The position numbers and the translations under genes are program-made. From contig JARKIP010000042.1 in the NCBI GenBank assembly GCA_029990175.1, positions 248,001 to 312,000 of the forward strand: a DNA stretch of 64,000 bases. The letters are read 5' to 3'. Source of the stretch: Petunia secreta. Lineage: Eukaryota; Streptophyta; Magnoliopsida; Solanales; Solanaceae. How positions within the stretch are numbered: position 1 is the stretch's first letter; the number at the start of each line of letters is the position of its first letter. The notes below the pieces were generated by a model, which was given only the letters and a program-made list of their open reading frames with translations, was not told the DNA's origin and searched no databases. Shown in pieces: positions 24,590 through 34,915 of this stretch.

Positions 24590-25135
24590 CCAACACATTT
24601 GAGAAGTGCTTTTTGAAATAAATTGTGGTTGAATAATCTTTACAAGAAGTACTTTTGAGTGTCAAATTACGGAAGAGGACAAACTTAAGATTGATTTTTG
24701 GGGTAATATTACCTCAATCCAAAAAAGATTCAACTATTTTTTATGAAATACTTAATTTATTTTTTATTTATATTTAGTTAAAATAAAATATAAAAAAGAA
24801 AAAAATATTTTAAGATTTCTAACCAATATGAATAAGCTAAACAAAAAAGGGAAGAGAATAATAAAGTTTTATTAATATTTGAGATATAAATTGGTTAAAA
24901 TAATTAGAAATGGTGTGGTAAATAAAAAATTTTGGTAATGATATTTTTGTCTTGAAAAATTAATAAACTGCTTCTGCTTCTGTTTTTAGGAAGAAGCAGA
25001 AATTTGTAGCTTCTCCCCAACAACAAAAAAGTTATTTCTGCTTCTTCCCAAAAGCACTTTTGAATTTTGGCAAAACACCTAAAGTTTCTCCAAGAAAAAA
25101 AACACTTTTGGCTTCCCAGAAGCTTGGCCAAATAG
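24590..25135. mobile_element. probable hAT-type MITE
   Basis: The left part has GAGAAGTGCTTTTTGAAAT and AGTACTTTTGAGT. The right part has AAAAGCACTTTTGAATTTTG and ends AGAAGCTTGGCCAAATAG. These AGTGCTTTT/AAAGCACTT inverted motifs with a GCTTGGCCAAA end are common in hAT-like MITEs of Solanaceae. The left boundary and target duplication are not resolved. Confidence 0.4.
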
Positions 25136-26324
25136 ATTATTAGTTTAGTTAATTGCTTAGACTACCACTGTGCCAACAACACATGACTGTCCTCACAACA
25201 ACATCAACTACAACACTCAAGTGGAGAGACTATTTCCGATAGTTCTAAATTATTTTCGAAAAGATAATTTAAGGACAAACTAAAAAATACCATGGTAAGA
25301 AAATACCGGCATAAAAACTAAAGAATGATAAAAAAAAAACACCAAAAACAATAAAGACAAGCATAACTCTCCTCGTATGACTATTTTTTAGGTATTATCG
25401 TTATTTTCTTTTGAACAAAAAATGTTATAAAATAATTTTCTAACTAGGTACGTTCAAATCTAAATGACATAAAATAGATAGGAGGTACTTTTAAAAATTA
25501 TTGAAAAAGCGTAAACTTACATGTTGGTATAAAGGAAAATATGGAAAATATTTTTCATGTTTTCTTTAAAAATAAGTGATATTTTACTTGTTTTCTTGTG
25601 TTTGGTACCTTAAAAAAAAATTCATTTTTGTTATCTTGCCCTGCACCCCACTTTCACCCTACCCCACCTTCCATCAACCCCAACCAACCCACTAATTACC
25701 CCTACCTCCTCCCCATCATCAAAAACCTAACTCAAACCCCATGTCCCTCCACCCCAATCCCGCGACGGAGATCGAACAGCAGGGGCCCACCAGATCAGAG
25801 AATGTATTAACGTCTAGGTCGAAGAGTAGGCTGCGGCATTAAAGCAGAGAGAAGATTCTGGTGACGCCGGTGTTAAAATGGCTAGGGTAAGCTGATGATG
25901 TCATCGCTGTGGTTAAAGTGGCGAGGATATGTTGATGACGCCAACGCTGGTGTTAAAATAATGAGGATACGGCGCCATCGTCGGCGTTAATACAGGTGGG
26001 GAGACACGACGCCGATGCCAACGTGTAAGCGGAGAGAAGATTCTGGTGCCGACGTTCATTGGAGATTCTTGAAATGGAAGGTGAAGGTAGGGGAAGTGAA
26101 AGAACTTAGGGAGGTTGAGGTTGGGTGGGGTGGGGAGTAGGATTTGTGTGTCCAAGGAAAATACTTTCCCTTGAATTTTTAGGGAAAATGAGTAATCTTA
26201 GAAAATATTTTCCAAATACTTAAACCAACCAAACATAGGAAAATGGGAAAAACCAAACACCCCCATAATTATGTCTGGAAAGATATGTCTCTTTATAGAC
26301 CTTTCTAAAGTTTAAACAAAGTTA
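25136..26324. other. interval with possible degenerate MITE at 25540-26265
   Basis: GGAAAATATTTTTC and GTGTTTGGTACC near 25545-25610 face AGAAAATATTTTCC and AACCAAACACCCCC near 26198-26264. These are inverted motifs of a kind seen at MITE ends, but their order is not a clean terminal repeat. The middle is C-rich on one side and G-rich on the other. No gene is supported. Confidence 0.35.
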
Positions 26325-26329
26325 AATAT

Positions 26330-26877
26330 TGTATTGGGTAAAAACCCCACCACCTCGGGGTGAGGCCTCGGGCCATGGAAAAGACGAAGCTCACGAGGAC
26401 ATCTTCCCGAGAAGAAAAATCACTGGCACCTCCTTAAGAAGAATCCAGTTGAGATTAAGAATAACCGACACGATAACCCCTCGAAGAGGTGACTCACCTC
26501 GACGAACGAGACTTGGTCTTCTATAATTCTCGTCCATTGCTCTTACATTTAAGGAAAGGATTATGAGCTGACCATGATTAAATGCAGAGTAATGGTCATT
26601 ACTGGAACAATTATTATTTTATAACGTTACTCTTTCCCTTGACAATAAATAGGGTCCACTTGTAAACAAACAGGACGTGAGAAATACAATATTCAACTTA
26701 TACTTTTATTCACTGTCTCATTTATCATTCTGCTTACTCACTGTCTCGCTTACTTCTTCAAGATTTTATCTATTTCGAATTTAATCTTAGCTCGAGCACC
26801 ACTTTGATACAAGCAAATTACTAGTTAAACCAAATATAAATTCGATTTGTTGTCCTATCCCGATTTAGGCCAACACA
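26330..26877 (+). repeat. 5' LTR of the pol-less Tat-like element
   Basis: 548 bp from TGTATTGGG to CCAACACA. It pairs with 32404-32951. Confidence 0.9.
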
Positions 26878-26880
26878 AAT

Positions 26881-26897
26881 TGGCGTCGTCTATAGGG
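26881..26897 (+). other. primer binding site of the pol-less Tat-like element
   Basis: TGGCGTCGTCTATAGGG lies three bases after the LTR. It resembles the TGGCGCCGTCTGTGGGG type used by Tat-clade elements. Confidence 0.75.
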
Positions 26898-27119
26898 ATG
26901 TTGGTAAGCCAAAGCACCAACCATCAAGAGCTAAGCTCGAGAGCACAAAGAATACAAGGCAAGGGCTCCGGAGGAGGATTCGAGGTCGTGGACTTGAGCA
27001 CCATCGAGGGAGGACCGACTACCGACCAAAAAGGAACACCCATAGTCCATTTTGAGTCGTCTCCACACCTCCCAGGAAGAGGCGGACCGCCCACTCCGCT
27101 AGGCGGACCGCCTACTTGA
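26898..27119 (+). pseudogene. truncated gag N-terminus
   Basis: ATG 26898 overlaps the end of the primer site and opens a 73-codon frame starting MLVSQSTNHQELSSRAQR. It ends in TGA 27117-27119. The last codons fall in a GGCGGACCGCC repeat, so the original gag has been replaced from about 27075 onward. The position right after the primer site suggests gag; the sequence alone is too short to prove it. Confidence 0.5.
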
Positions 27120-27130
27120 AGATCAACTCT

Positions 27131-27222
27131 TAGGTGCGATGATTTACTTCACGGGCGAGGTCTCTGGTTCAAGTCCAGGATGGCCCAGCTGCGCCAGGGA
27201 AAAGAATAGAAGAAGCATCTGA
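27131..27222 (+). pseudogene. chloroplast DNA fragment: 3' part of trnI-GAU and adjoining spacer
   Basis: From TAGGTGCGATGATTTAC through TCAAGTCCAGGATGGCCCA the text matches my recollection of the plastid trnI-GAU intron end and 3' exon. The following GCTGCGCCAGGGAAAAGAAT matches the start of the trnI-trnA spacer. The T-arm (CTGG-TTCAAGT-CCAG) and the acceptor half plus A73 are visible. The 5' exon is absent, so no tRNA can form. The match stops abruptly at 27222. This is a plastid-to-nucleus transfer inside a retroelement. Confidence 0.82.
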
Positions 27223-27956
27223 AAAATCCATTTTGTTATTAATAGACTAGGAAGGGGGAAAAGAATAACTGAAAGAAAGGCAATCGATTAGTTATTCGTC
27301 AAAGTTTCATTTATTCAATGACCAGAATTAAATGGGGATATATAGCTCAGAGACGTAGAACCTCTAAGCTGTACAAAAGAAATTACAGCTAACTACCCAA
27401 CATACTAGGTTTAGGGCCATCCAGACTAGACATCTAAGAGTAAGAAAGAAGACACATACCTCCTGATGAGAGCAAAATGCAACTGAAATAATAAACACAA
27501 AACTAGTGGCCATCCAAAATAAAAGCTGGCTCACCCTGACAGCTGAAGTCGTCTTCGCTCCTTCACAACATGGCGAATTCAATCCTGGAGCAAACATGCC
27601 GAAACGAAATAGATAGACAAGAAACAAACAACAAACAAGGGTGAGTCAAAAGGACTCAATAAGTGGGGCAGACTAGCCACCTCAAAGAATAGGATAGCTA
27701 GCCAGGGAGAAAAAACAGATAAACCAAATTCCTCTTATTTAAATTATAAAAAGGCAGAGCCAGATAACGACCGGAAACACGTATGAAACCATAAACTCAA
27801 CTAGGAATACGAGTCAGAAACATATCAACAAATAAGCAATGCACGTATAAGCAGAACAATAGTTATGTAACACAAGTCTACACAATGATATGAAATGAAA
27901 TGAGATGAAATGAAGTGAAATGAAATATGATGCAAACGATCACATGTGCCAAATGA
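27223..27956. other. interior of the pol-less element, nothing recognised
   Basis: No coding or repeat assignment. An (ATGAA)n-like microsatellite lies at about 27889-27930. Confidence 0.5.
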
Positions 27957-28140
27957 ATGGAGCATAATCCTCCTGCTCCTGGGGCGGAATCCTCCTGCAC
28001 CCAATATAAATGCGATGGAGCGGAATTCTCCTGCTCCTAGGGCGGAATCCTCCTGCTCCTGGGGCGGAATCCTCCTGCACCCAATATAAATGCAGTGGAG
28101 CCGAATCCTCCTGCTCCTGGGGCGGAATCCTCCTACCCTC
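27957..28140 (+). repeat. minisatellite with GGCGGAATCCTCCTG units
   Basis: Seven units near 22-24 bases share GCGGAATCCTCCTGCTCC or close variants. They are grouped into higher-order blocks separated by CAATATAAATGC. Units are short, imperfect and have no spacers of CRISPR type. Confidence 0.8.
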
Positions 28141-29535
28141 AATATGATATGCAATGTAATGCATATGAATGCAATATGATGCAATAATAACCCTTCACCG
28201 GTGCGGGACTCTTATCGACAGCCGAGAAGTTGATGCCAACTCACAGCCAGAGTACAATGCTCAGACCCTCAATGCAATACCAACAACAGGACATAACATA
28301 TAATATACAATGTAAATCCAAAGCTAAGGCATAATGAGTACGCCTATCGGCAGCTACACACATAAGGAACACGTGGTAGAAAATCCACGAGGTCAGGTGC
28401 CTCCAAAGAAATGGATATAAACACTTACCTTGTTACAAAGTTAGCACAACCACTCAATAACCGTTTTGCTCTTTGGATTCGTTGCCAAACGATCCCACTG
28501 TATTCAATAAGCAGAAAAATATATCAAATTAGGCTAAAGGCTTCATTCTTCACATCTTAGGGCAATCCGGTTAGGAACCTGATACCCTGTTCGCATACGC
28601 AATACGTAGGCCAGGCCTATGTACAGGGTTCAAAGTCACATAACCAAACCCTAAATAAATAACATTTATATATTGCCCATAACTCACTGAGTACGAATAT
28701 ATAATCAATTCCATTATCGGGGTCCAATTAACCCTTTAAACTATTAATTGAACTTATTAAAACGATGTCTAATATCTCAATTTTTACTGTTAAATTATAT
28801 TCAAACAAACGTATAAACTCAGATAATGCATTAAGATCATAATCTGAATGGTTTGGGGTGAAAATTCTATTTTTCTCCCGTTCTTTTTTCATTTTCTGGC
28901 ATTTTTTTCCTCTGCGTTTCATTTCCATTTTTTGTTTTTGTTTCTCGTTCTAGCTACTGTAAGCCAAGGGATTTTACCCATTGGCCCTGTTCATCGCCTC
29001 ACATTTTTATATTTTGTCCTTTTCCCTTTTTTTCCCTTTTTTTTAATAATTTCTTTTTATTTTGTTTTCGTAACAAAATTAAAATGCAGTTCTACGAAAT
29101 CCAGAATATTCCCAAATTTCACATACAAGTTATACAAAATATATGTAACATATTCGCTAAGGCGGATCTCAAATCGGATTCCCGAAACTCAAGGTGCGAA
29201 TTAAATGAAAAAAGTTCAAATTATTTAGCTTTAAGCATTTTAGCGGAAAAATAGCCGAACAACCTCGAAATTCACTTTCAAAAGTTCACAAAAGTCATAA
29301 ATAATCATACGAACCTAACGGCACTTTCGGATTTCGAATCGGAGCTCATTCGCCAAAATCGAGCTCGAAAATCTCTTTTTAATATTTATCGACAATAAAA
29401 ACGGAAACCTTCTTTGCCTGCCAAACGGATGTATTTCAAAATTTGAAGAATTCAAATTCCCAAAATTCTTAAACCCTAGAAATTCTTGCTTCAAAATCAA
29501 AATCGATTGATTGTTGTTTATTTGGGGTTAAAATC
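28141..29535. other. interior of the pol-less element, nothing recognised
   Basis: No protein family is recognised on either strand. Pyrimidine-rich stretches lie at 28860-29060. Confidence 0.5.
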
Positions 29536-30923
29536 TACGGAAAAGAGCCAAATTTGTCCCTCTACTATGGTTTAGGGGTCATGTTTACCCCTCGTTAAAA
29601 TTTTGGTGCAGCAATACCCCTACCGTTACCATAGTACGCAGATTTACCCCTCTCATTAACGGACCTCCACGCTGGACGACACGTGGCTGCCACATCAGTG
29701 CCATAGTAGAGGGGCAAATTTGGCCCTTTTCAGTTGTTTCTAAAATCGTGTTTGGATTAAGTTTCAATACTTAGAGAAAAAGTTTTGATGCTTAGAGGAG
29801 TCATTATAAGAGAGAAAATGTACTACGAATGGTAAATAATATATTTTGAGAGAAATACGGAATTAAAATGACACTCTCTTCGGTTTTGTTCCATAAGAAA
29901 GATATACTTTTGAACTTTGTGACAAAAATTATCTTTATTAAAGATAAGACAAAAGTTTAATAATAACATTATTTCCAAATAAATAGATATGTTCTTTTTA
30001 AAAAGACTAAAAGGTAAAATATGCTACTCCTATTAAAGTAGATAAAGAGTTTTTTCATGTACTTCAATTTAAAAGATTTTTTTCAATTTATCACAAAAGG
30101 TGACTTTTGCTATATATTGACTTATTAACTTTAGTTTAATCTCTTTTCCTTTAATGACATATTTTTTGTAACATTAGAAAAAATAATAATAGAGTTTAAT
30201 GTTTAAAATCACAAATTCTAGAATTCAATCATGACCTTAAGAATTTGTGATTTTAAACATTAAACTCTATTATTATTTTTTCTAATGTTACAAAAAATAT
30301 GTCATTAAAGGAAAAGAGATTAAACTAAAGTTAATAAGTCAATATATAGCAAAAGTCACCTTTTGTGATAAATTGAAAAAAATCTTTTAAATTGAAGTAC
30401 ATGAAAAAACTCTTTATCTACTTTAATAGGAGTAGCATATTTTACCTTTTAGTCTTTTTAAAAAGAACATATCTATTTATTTGGAAATAATGTTATTATT
30501 AAACTTTTGTCTTATCTTTAATAAAGATAATTTTTGTCACAAAGTTCAAAAGTATATCTTTCTTATGGAACAAAACCGAAGAGAGTGTCATTTTAATTCC
30601 GTATTTCTCTCAAAATATATTATTTACCATTCGTAGTACATTTTCTCTCTTATAATGACTCCTCTAAGCATCAAAACTTTTTCTCTAAGTATTGAAACTT
30701 AATCCAAACACGATTTTAGAAACAACTGAAAAGGGCCAAATTTGCCCCTCTACTATGGCACTGATGTGGCAGCCACGTGTCGTCCAGCGTGGAGGTCCGT
30801 TAATGAGAGGGGTAAATCTGCGTACTATGGTAACGGTAGGGGTATTGCTGCACCAAAATTTTAACGAGGGGTAAACATGACCCCTAAACCATAGTAGAGG
30901 GGAAAATTTGGCCCTTTTCCGTA
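29536..30923. repeat. 1,388-bp near-perfect palindrome (foldback element)
   Basis: Left arm 29536-30219 and right arm 30240-30923 are reverse complements over 684 bases each. The loop is 20 bases, with the centre between 30229 and 30230. I see only about two mismatches, both close to the outer ends, and no indels. The termini are TACGGAAAAG/CTTTTCCGTA. Within each arm the outer 195 bases form a smaller inverted-repeat unit (GGCCAAATTTG ... CTACTATGG motifs) at 29537-29731 and 30728-30922. No clear target duplication is visible. A foldback or MULE-type element, or an inverted duplication of a MITE with flank, would explain it. Confidence 0.9.
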
Positions 30924-31533
30924 AAATATATTGGGGATTGTTAGAATCATCATATACATCTTTGGGTATCATTAGAATTAAAACAACTTGAAAACATTGG
31001 AATTTGGGTGCAAAACGAGCCAAAAACATGTTCTGCGAAGCTGCAGGATGCAGTGGTAGGCGGACCGCCCACTTCAAGAGGTGGACCGCCCACTTTTGGG
31101 CAGCTCTCTGGATTATGCACTAGGCAGACCGCCCCTTTTACAGAGGTGGGGCGCCTCTTTTGCTGAAGGTTGTCCGGGTAGATTTTTCATACGTTTTCGT
31201 ATTTTCTTTGCTTTCGAACTTCTTTGTTAGTGTTTCTAGGGTAATTGGCCTACTCGAAAGACACTAACTCTTTAGCGTACTAGGACACTCGTGTATAGAA
31301 GAGATTAGAATTCAAAGAAGAGTCGTAGAACTTTCTTTGGCCTCAAGTGCGCACTTTAAATAGTCGTCCGTCCATAGAGTCTCATTAAATCCATTCCGAA
31401 CCAATACTTGGATATACTAGTTATGATCATCGTGGTTTCTAACAGATTAAGGCCTTTCCCTTGAGTGTTCATATATTGAGTAATATGCGTGAGGGAGTGA
31501 TTTTATGAGGTTCTTTCTCTTATTATTGCAACT
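30924..31533 (+). other. leader-like region with GGCGGACCGCC repeats
   Basis: 31050-31160 holds three copies of a G(C/T)GGACCGCCCAC-like motif, also found at 27080-27115. The block 31332-31427 matches 54681-54775, in the leader of the pol-less element at 42039-58165. Confidence 0.6.
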
Positions 31534-32346
31534 ATGACGGATGATGATTGTGGAGGTTATGACTCATGTGGGGATGATGCGAGTTGCTATGACTCATATG
31601 GAGATGATGGAGACTATGGTTCCTATGTTGATGATGATGGGTATTACTGTGATGATTCGAGAAAACATGGCTCCTATGGAGATGAAACGATTCACTATGA
31701 TGATCGTGAGTTTGATGAAGACTATGAAGCCTATGAGGATGAATGTATGGATCCTTATGCTTCTAGCCAAGAATACGAAGATGGTGATGCTTCAAGGTAC
31801 AATGTTCATGCTTACTCTTCTTGTGATGAATATGAAAATGTTGATAGTGACATAGAGAGAATTGATGATGAAGTTGATTATATGAATTGTTCATTTGCAT
31901 CTTCTCTTGGTGTTTCTAATGGTGAACAAGGGAGTAGTAGAGGTCCTTCCATTAGTTTGGGAGGAGGTGGTGGTTGTTCAATGGGAAAGAGGAAGCTTGC
32001 ATCTTTTAGTTGTGCTAAACGGCTCAAAGCTCCTAATTCCCATGTGAAGGGTGGGTTGAGAAGTGGTGTTGCTCTTACTACAAAAGGCTTATATTATTCT
32101 ATCAATACCATGAGGGGATTGGATAGTTGTAGTAAGAGTAGTACTATTGGCTATAGAACCAAGGCGAGAGGCAGTTATGGGTTCCATGGAAAGGTTCCTT
32201 CCACGACTTCCAACAACACTTCTAATTTTGGAAGAGTGACGGGAAGTAGAAGTGGAAGTTACACTAGCTATGTTGCTAGTAGAGGAGGGATAAGGGAGAC
32301 CCAAGTTGTTGGAGTCGATACTCGTGGGTGTCACTCTCCTGCCTAA
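31534..32346 (+). CDS. Acidic Asp/Tyr-rich hypothetical protein of the pol-less Tat-like element
   Basis: An intact 270-codon frame from ATG 31534 to TAA 32344-32346. Residues 1-125 are very rich in Asp, Tyr, Gly, Glu and Cys, in irregular short repeats such as GDDGDYGSYVDDDGYY. Residues 135-270 are Gly/Ser-rich and basic, with a MGKRKL cluster (about 150) and CAKRLK that could act as a nuclear targeting patch. No gag, protease, RT or transposase motif is present and I do not recognise the family. It ends 57 bases before the 3' LTR. A leader related to that of the element at 42039-58165 precedes it. The frame has stayed open although the LTRs are about 6-7% apart, which is notable. Composition alone can produce such a frame, so coding is likely but unproven. 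Confidence 0.5.
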   Translation: MTDDDCGGYDSCGDDASCYDSYGDDGDYGSYVDDDGYYCDDSRKHGSYGDETIHYDDREFDEDYEAYEDECMDPYASSQEYEDGDASRYNVHAYSSCDEYENVDSDIERIDDEVDYMNCSFASSLGVSNGEQGSSRGPSISLGGGGGCSMGKRKLASFSCAKRLKAPNSHVKGGLRSGVALTTKGLYYSINTMRGLDSCSKSSTIGYRTKARGSYGFHGKVPSTTSNNTSNFGRVTGSRSGSYTSYVASRGGIRETQVVGVDTRGCHSPA

Positions 32347-32384
32347 ACACAATTCCACCCCTCGAAAAATTTTGGCAATTATCC

Positions 32385-32398
32385 AAAGGGTGGGGGAA
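32385..32398 (+). other. polypurine tract of the pol-less Tat-like element
   Basis: AAAGGGTGGGGGAA precedes the CTATC that adjoins the 3' LTR, as in the Tat element at 8879-8896. Confidence 0.75.
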
Positions 32399-32403
32399 CT
32401 ATC

Positions 32404-32951
32404 TGTATTGGGTAAAAAACCCACCACCTCGGGGTGAGGCCTCGGGCCATTGAAAAGACGAAGCTCACGAGGACATCTTCCTGGGGGGGAAAAATCACCA
32501 GCACCGCCTCGAGGAGAATCCAGTTGAGATTAAGAATAACCGATACGATAACCCCTCGAAGAGGTGTCTCACCTCGACGAACGAGACTTGGCCTTCTATA
32601 ACCGTCGTCCGTTGCTCTTACATTTAAGGAAAGGATTATGATCTGGCCTCGATTTAATGCAGAGTAATGGTCATTACTGGCACAATTATTATGTTATAAC
32701 GTTACTCTTTCCCTTGACTATAAATAGGGTCCACTTGTAAACAAATAGGACGTGAGAAATACAATATTCAACTTATACTTTTATTCACTGTCTCGTTTAT
32801 CATTCTGTTTACTCACTGTCTTGCTTACTTATTCAAGCTTTTATCTAGTTCGAATTTAATCTTAGCTCGAACACCACTTTGATACAAGCAAATTATCAGT
32901 TAAACCCAATGCAAATTCGATTCGTTGTCCTATCCTGATTTAGGCAACACA
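32404..32951 (+). repeat. 3' LTR of the pol-less Tat-like element
   Basis: 548 bp, TGTATTGGG to GGCAACACA, pairing with 26330-26877. Confidence 0.9.
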
Positions 32952-33017
32952 AATGTGCAATCTCCATTATTAATTTTTCAATTTTTTTGAATTTTGAATT
33001 TGGAATACTAAAAGCTA

Positions 33018-33289
33018 CTCCCTCTGTTTAAGTTTACTCGTCCAAATTCAACTTTGCACTACAACCAAGACAAAATAAGAAAAATTAAACTTGACAAATC
33101 TGTCCTTATTTATTATACTTTGTTCTAGTTTCCAATTAATTGAAAAAAGGATTTTGAAGAATTTGACCATTTAATGTCAAGGATAAATTAGGAAGAACAT
33201 AGCTAATTTTATCTTGAACTGTTAAAAGGACAAGTAAATTAAGAATTTGACTTTGCTAAATTTGGACAAGTAAACTTAAACGGAGGGAG
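33018..33289. mobile_element. Stowaway-like MITE
   Basis: Terminal inverted repeats CTCCCTCTGTTTAAGTTTAC and its complement enclose 272 bp. TA duplications lie at 33016-33017 and 33290-33291. This is the Tc1/mariner-derived Stowaway pattern. Confidence 0.9.
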
Positions 33290-33329
33290 TATCTTGTAAT
33301 TATAACGAAGACCAAATGTTTAATTACTA

Positions 33330-33556
33330 CTCCCTCCGTTTCAAAAAGGATGAACCTATTTCCTTTTTAGTTTGTTTAAAAAAGAATGACATCTTTCTAA
33401 ATTTAGAAAGAAATATTCACTTTTACTCATCCCTAGATGATTTGTAGCCACACAAATATCTATAACTTATTTTAGACCACAAGTTTTAAAAGTCTTCTCT
33501 CTTTATTAAACTCTGTGCAAAGTCAAATGGGTTCATCTAAAGTGGAACGGAGGGAG
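33330..33556. mobile_element. Stowaway-like MITE
   Basis: CTCCCTCCGTTTCAAAAAGG at the left faces GAACGGAGGGAG at the right over 227 bp. TA duplications lie at 33328-33329 and 33557-33558. Confidence 0.9.
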
Positions 33557-34915
33557 TACATTGTTAGACGAATTTTAGATCCCAAGCACGCGCAGGAAGT
33601 GAGAGTTCAATATATTCTTCCCATCAACTTTTGGCACTCCACATGAATGGCCCCTCATTTTCGTTTTCTTTTCTTTATTTGTAATTTTTGATTTGTCTTT
33701 TCGTGGGTAAATTCCTCTATCGAGCCCCCAAAGTTAACTCAAATCACGAGTCACGATAAGAGAGATTTGGGTGTAAACACAGGCCTCGTGGACTCACCGC
33801 AACACCTGCCCAACCCCACGCGCTTTTGACAATTATCTTTAGTCAACTCCCACCCCCCAGTGGGGGATTTGTGTTACCTATTTTGAGTTCTAGTCCAAAA
33901 TGAGCACCTCTCTTCCAGCAAATATCAAGTCAAACAATATATGCACCACCATTGAGATAAAAAAAAGTTACTCTTTTCTTTCTTTGAATTTATGTAACAC
34001 TATTTGTATAACTATAAATATAATTTGACAAGAAATTGAAATTTTTAAAATTTGTGATATTAAATATTAATGTCATAATATTTGTGTGGATTGTAGTCGT
34101 AAAAATTTTGAAACTTGAGATGCTAAACATATAATAATATTTTTGTGACTATAAAAATATCTCAATATACGTTAAATAGCAAGTTTAAATTAAATACTTT
34201 TCAAAATTTGGAGATTATCATTTTTTTAAAGCGAACTAAAAAGCTAATATCGCCACGTAAGCTAAAATAGAAATCAACATTTAGTTAAGCAAATCTTATT
34301 TAGATTAGCATGCTAAATTGATCAGCAGCAACCAATAACTACTAATAGAAGTTGTCTTATAACACGAAAAATTAATACCTTTCTTCGTTTCAATATATGT
34401 GACACTCTTCACTTTTTAATCAGTCCAAAAAAATGAAATATTACTTTAGTTAGTAACAAGTAACAACTGAATTTTATAAGATGATTTACAGAACATAACT
34501 TTTTATGTATTCTTTTAAACCACAATTTTAGAAATCTTCCTTTATTGCTTTATTTTTGTGTTCAAGCCAAATACGTTCACATAAATTGAGATGTAGGAAT
34601 ATTTAATAATAGATAATTAAACGATATAATAGGAATATTTTAGATTATCAATCTATATAATTTGAACTGTTACAAATATAGACCCTCCCCCACCCACCCA
34701 CGGTGGAAACCAGCCAAATGAGACAACACATACACACACTCTCTCTCTCTCTCTATATAAATAAAAGTAATTGTATTCCACTCATCTCATTTAACACCTC
34801 TTCTCAAATCTCTTTCCATATTTCCCCCTCCACTTCCAAAAGTCAGCGCCTTCTTTTGTCTTCTTCTCTCTAGAAAAAGTCAAGGATAAAGCAACCAAAT
34901 AGAGAGAAAGAGAAT
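33557..34915. other. upstream region of the WRKY gene, with a degenerate Stowaway at about 34378-34599
   Basis: CGTTTCAATATATGTGACAC near 34386 faces GTTCACATAAATTGAGATGT near 34575, an eroded Stowaway pair. A CT dinucleotide run lies at 34739-34754, directly before the TATA box. No gene is seen. Confidence 0.55.
34754..34762 (+). promoter_or_regulatory. TATA box of the WRKY gene
   Basis: TATATAAAT lies 162 bases before the start codon, right after a CT-rich initiator-type tract. This suggests a 5' leader of about 120-130 bases. Confidence 0.6.

Larger units (their letters stand above)
26330..32951 (+). mobile_element. Pol-less LTR element with Tat-like ends and a mosaic interior
   Basis: Two 548-bp LTRs flank 5.5 kb. 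The flanks AATAT (26325-26329) and AATGT (32952-32956) match at four of five bases, which suits an old target duplication. The LTR starts TGTATTGGGTAAAAA. The GATTTAGGC near-terminal motif, the tRNA-Arg/Asp-like primer site and the GGGGGAACTATC polypurine region all resemble the Tat element at 1-9470. The interior keeps only a gag stub. After it come a chloroplast fragment, a minisatellite, a large palindrome and an unrecognised ORF. The two LTRs differ at roughly three dozen sites, so the insertion is old. Confidence 0.88.

Noticed and set aside
27131..27222. functional tRNA-Ile gene
   Set aside because: Only the 3' part of the tRNA is present; the 5' half and anticodon stem cannot be formed.
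27957..28140. CRISPR-like array of regular repeats
   Set aside because: Units are directly adjacent, imperfect and without unique spacers, and the DNA is plant nuclear; it is a minisatellite.
29585..30874. two identical 60-codon proteins in opposite orientation
   Set aside because: They are the mirrored halves of the palindrome, with no protein features.
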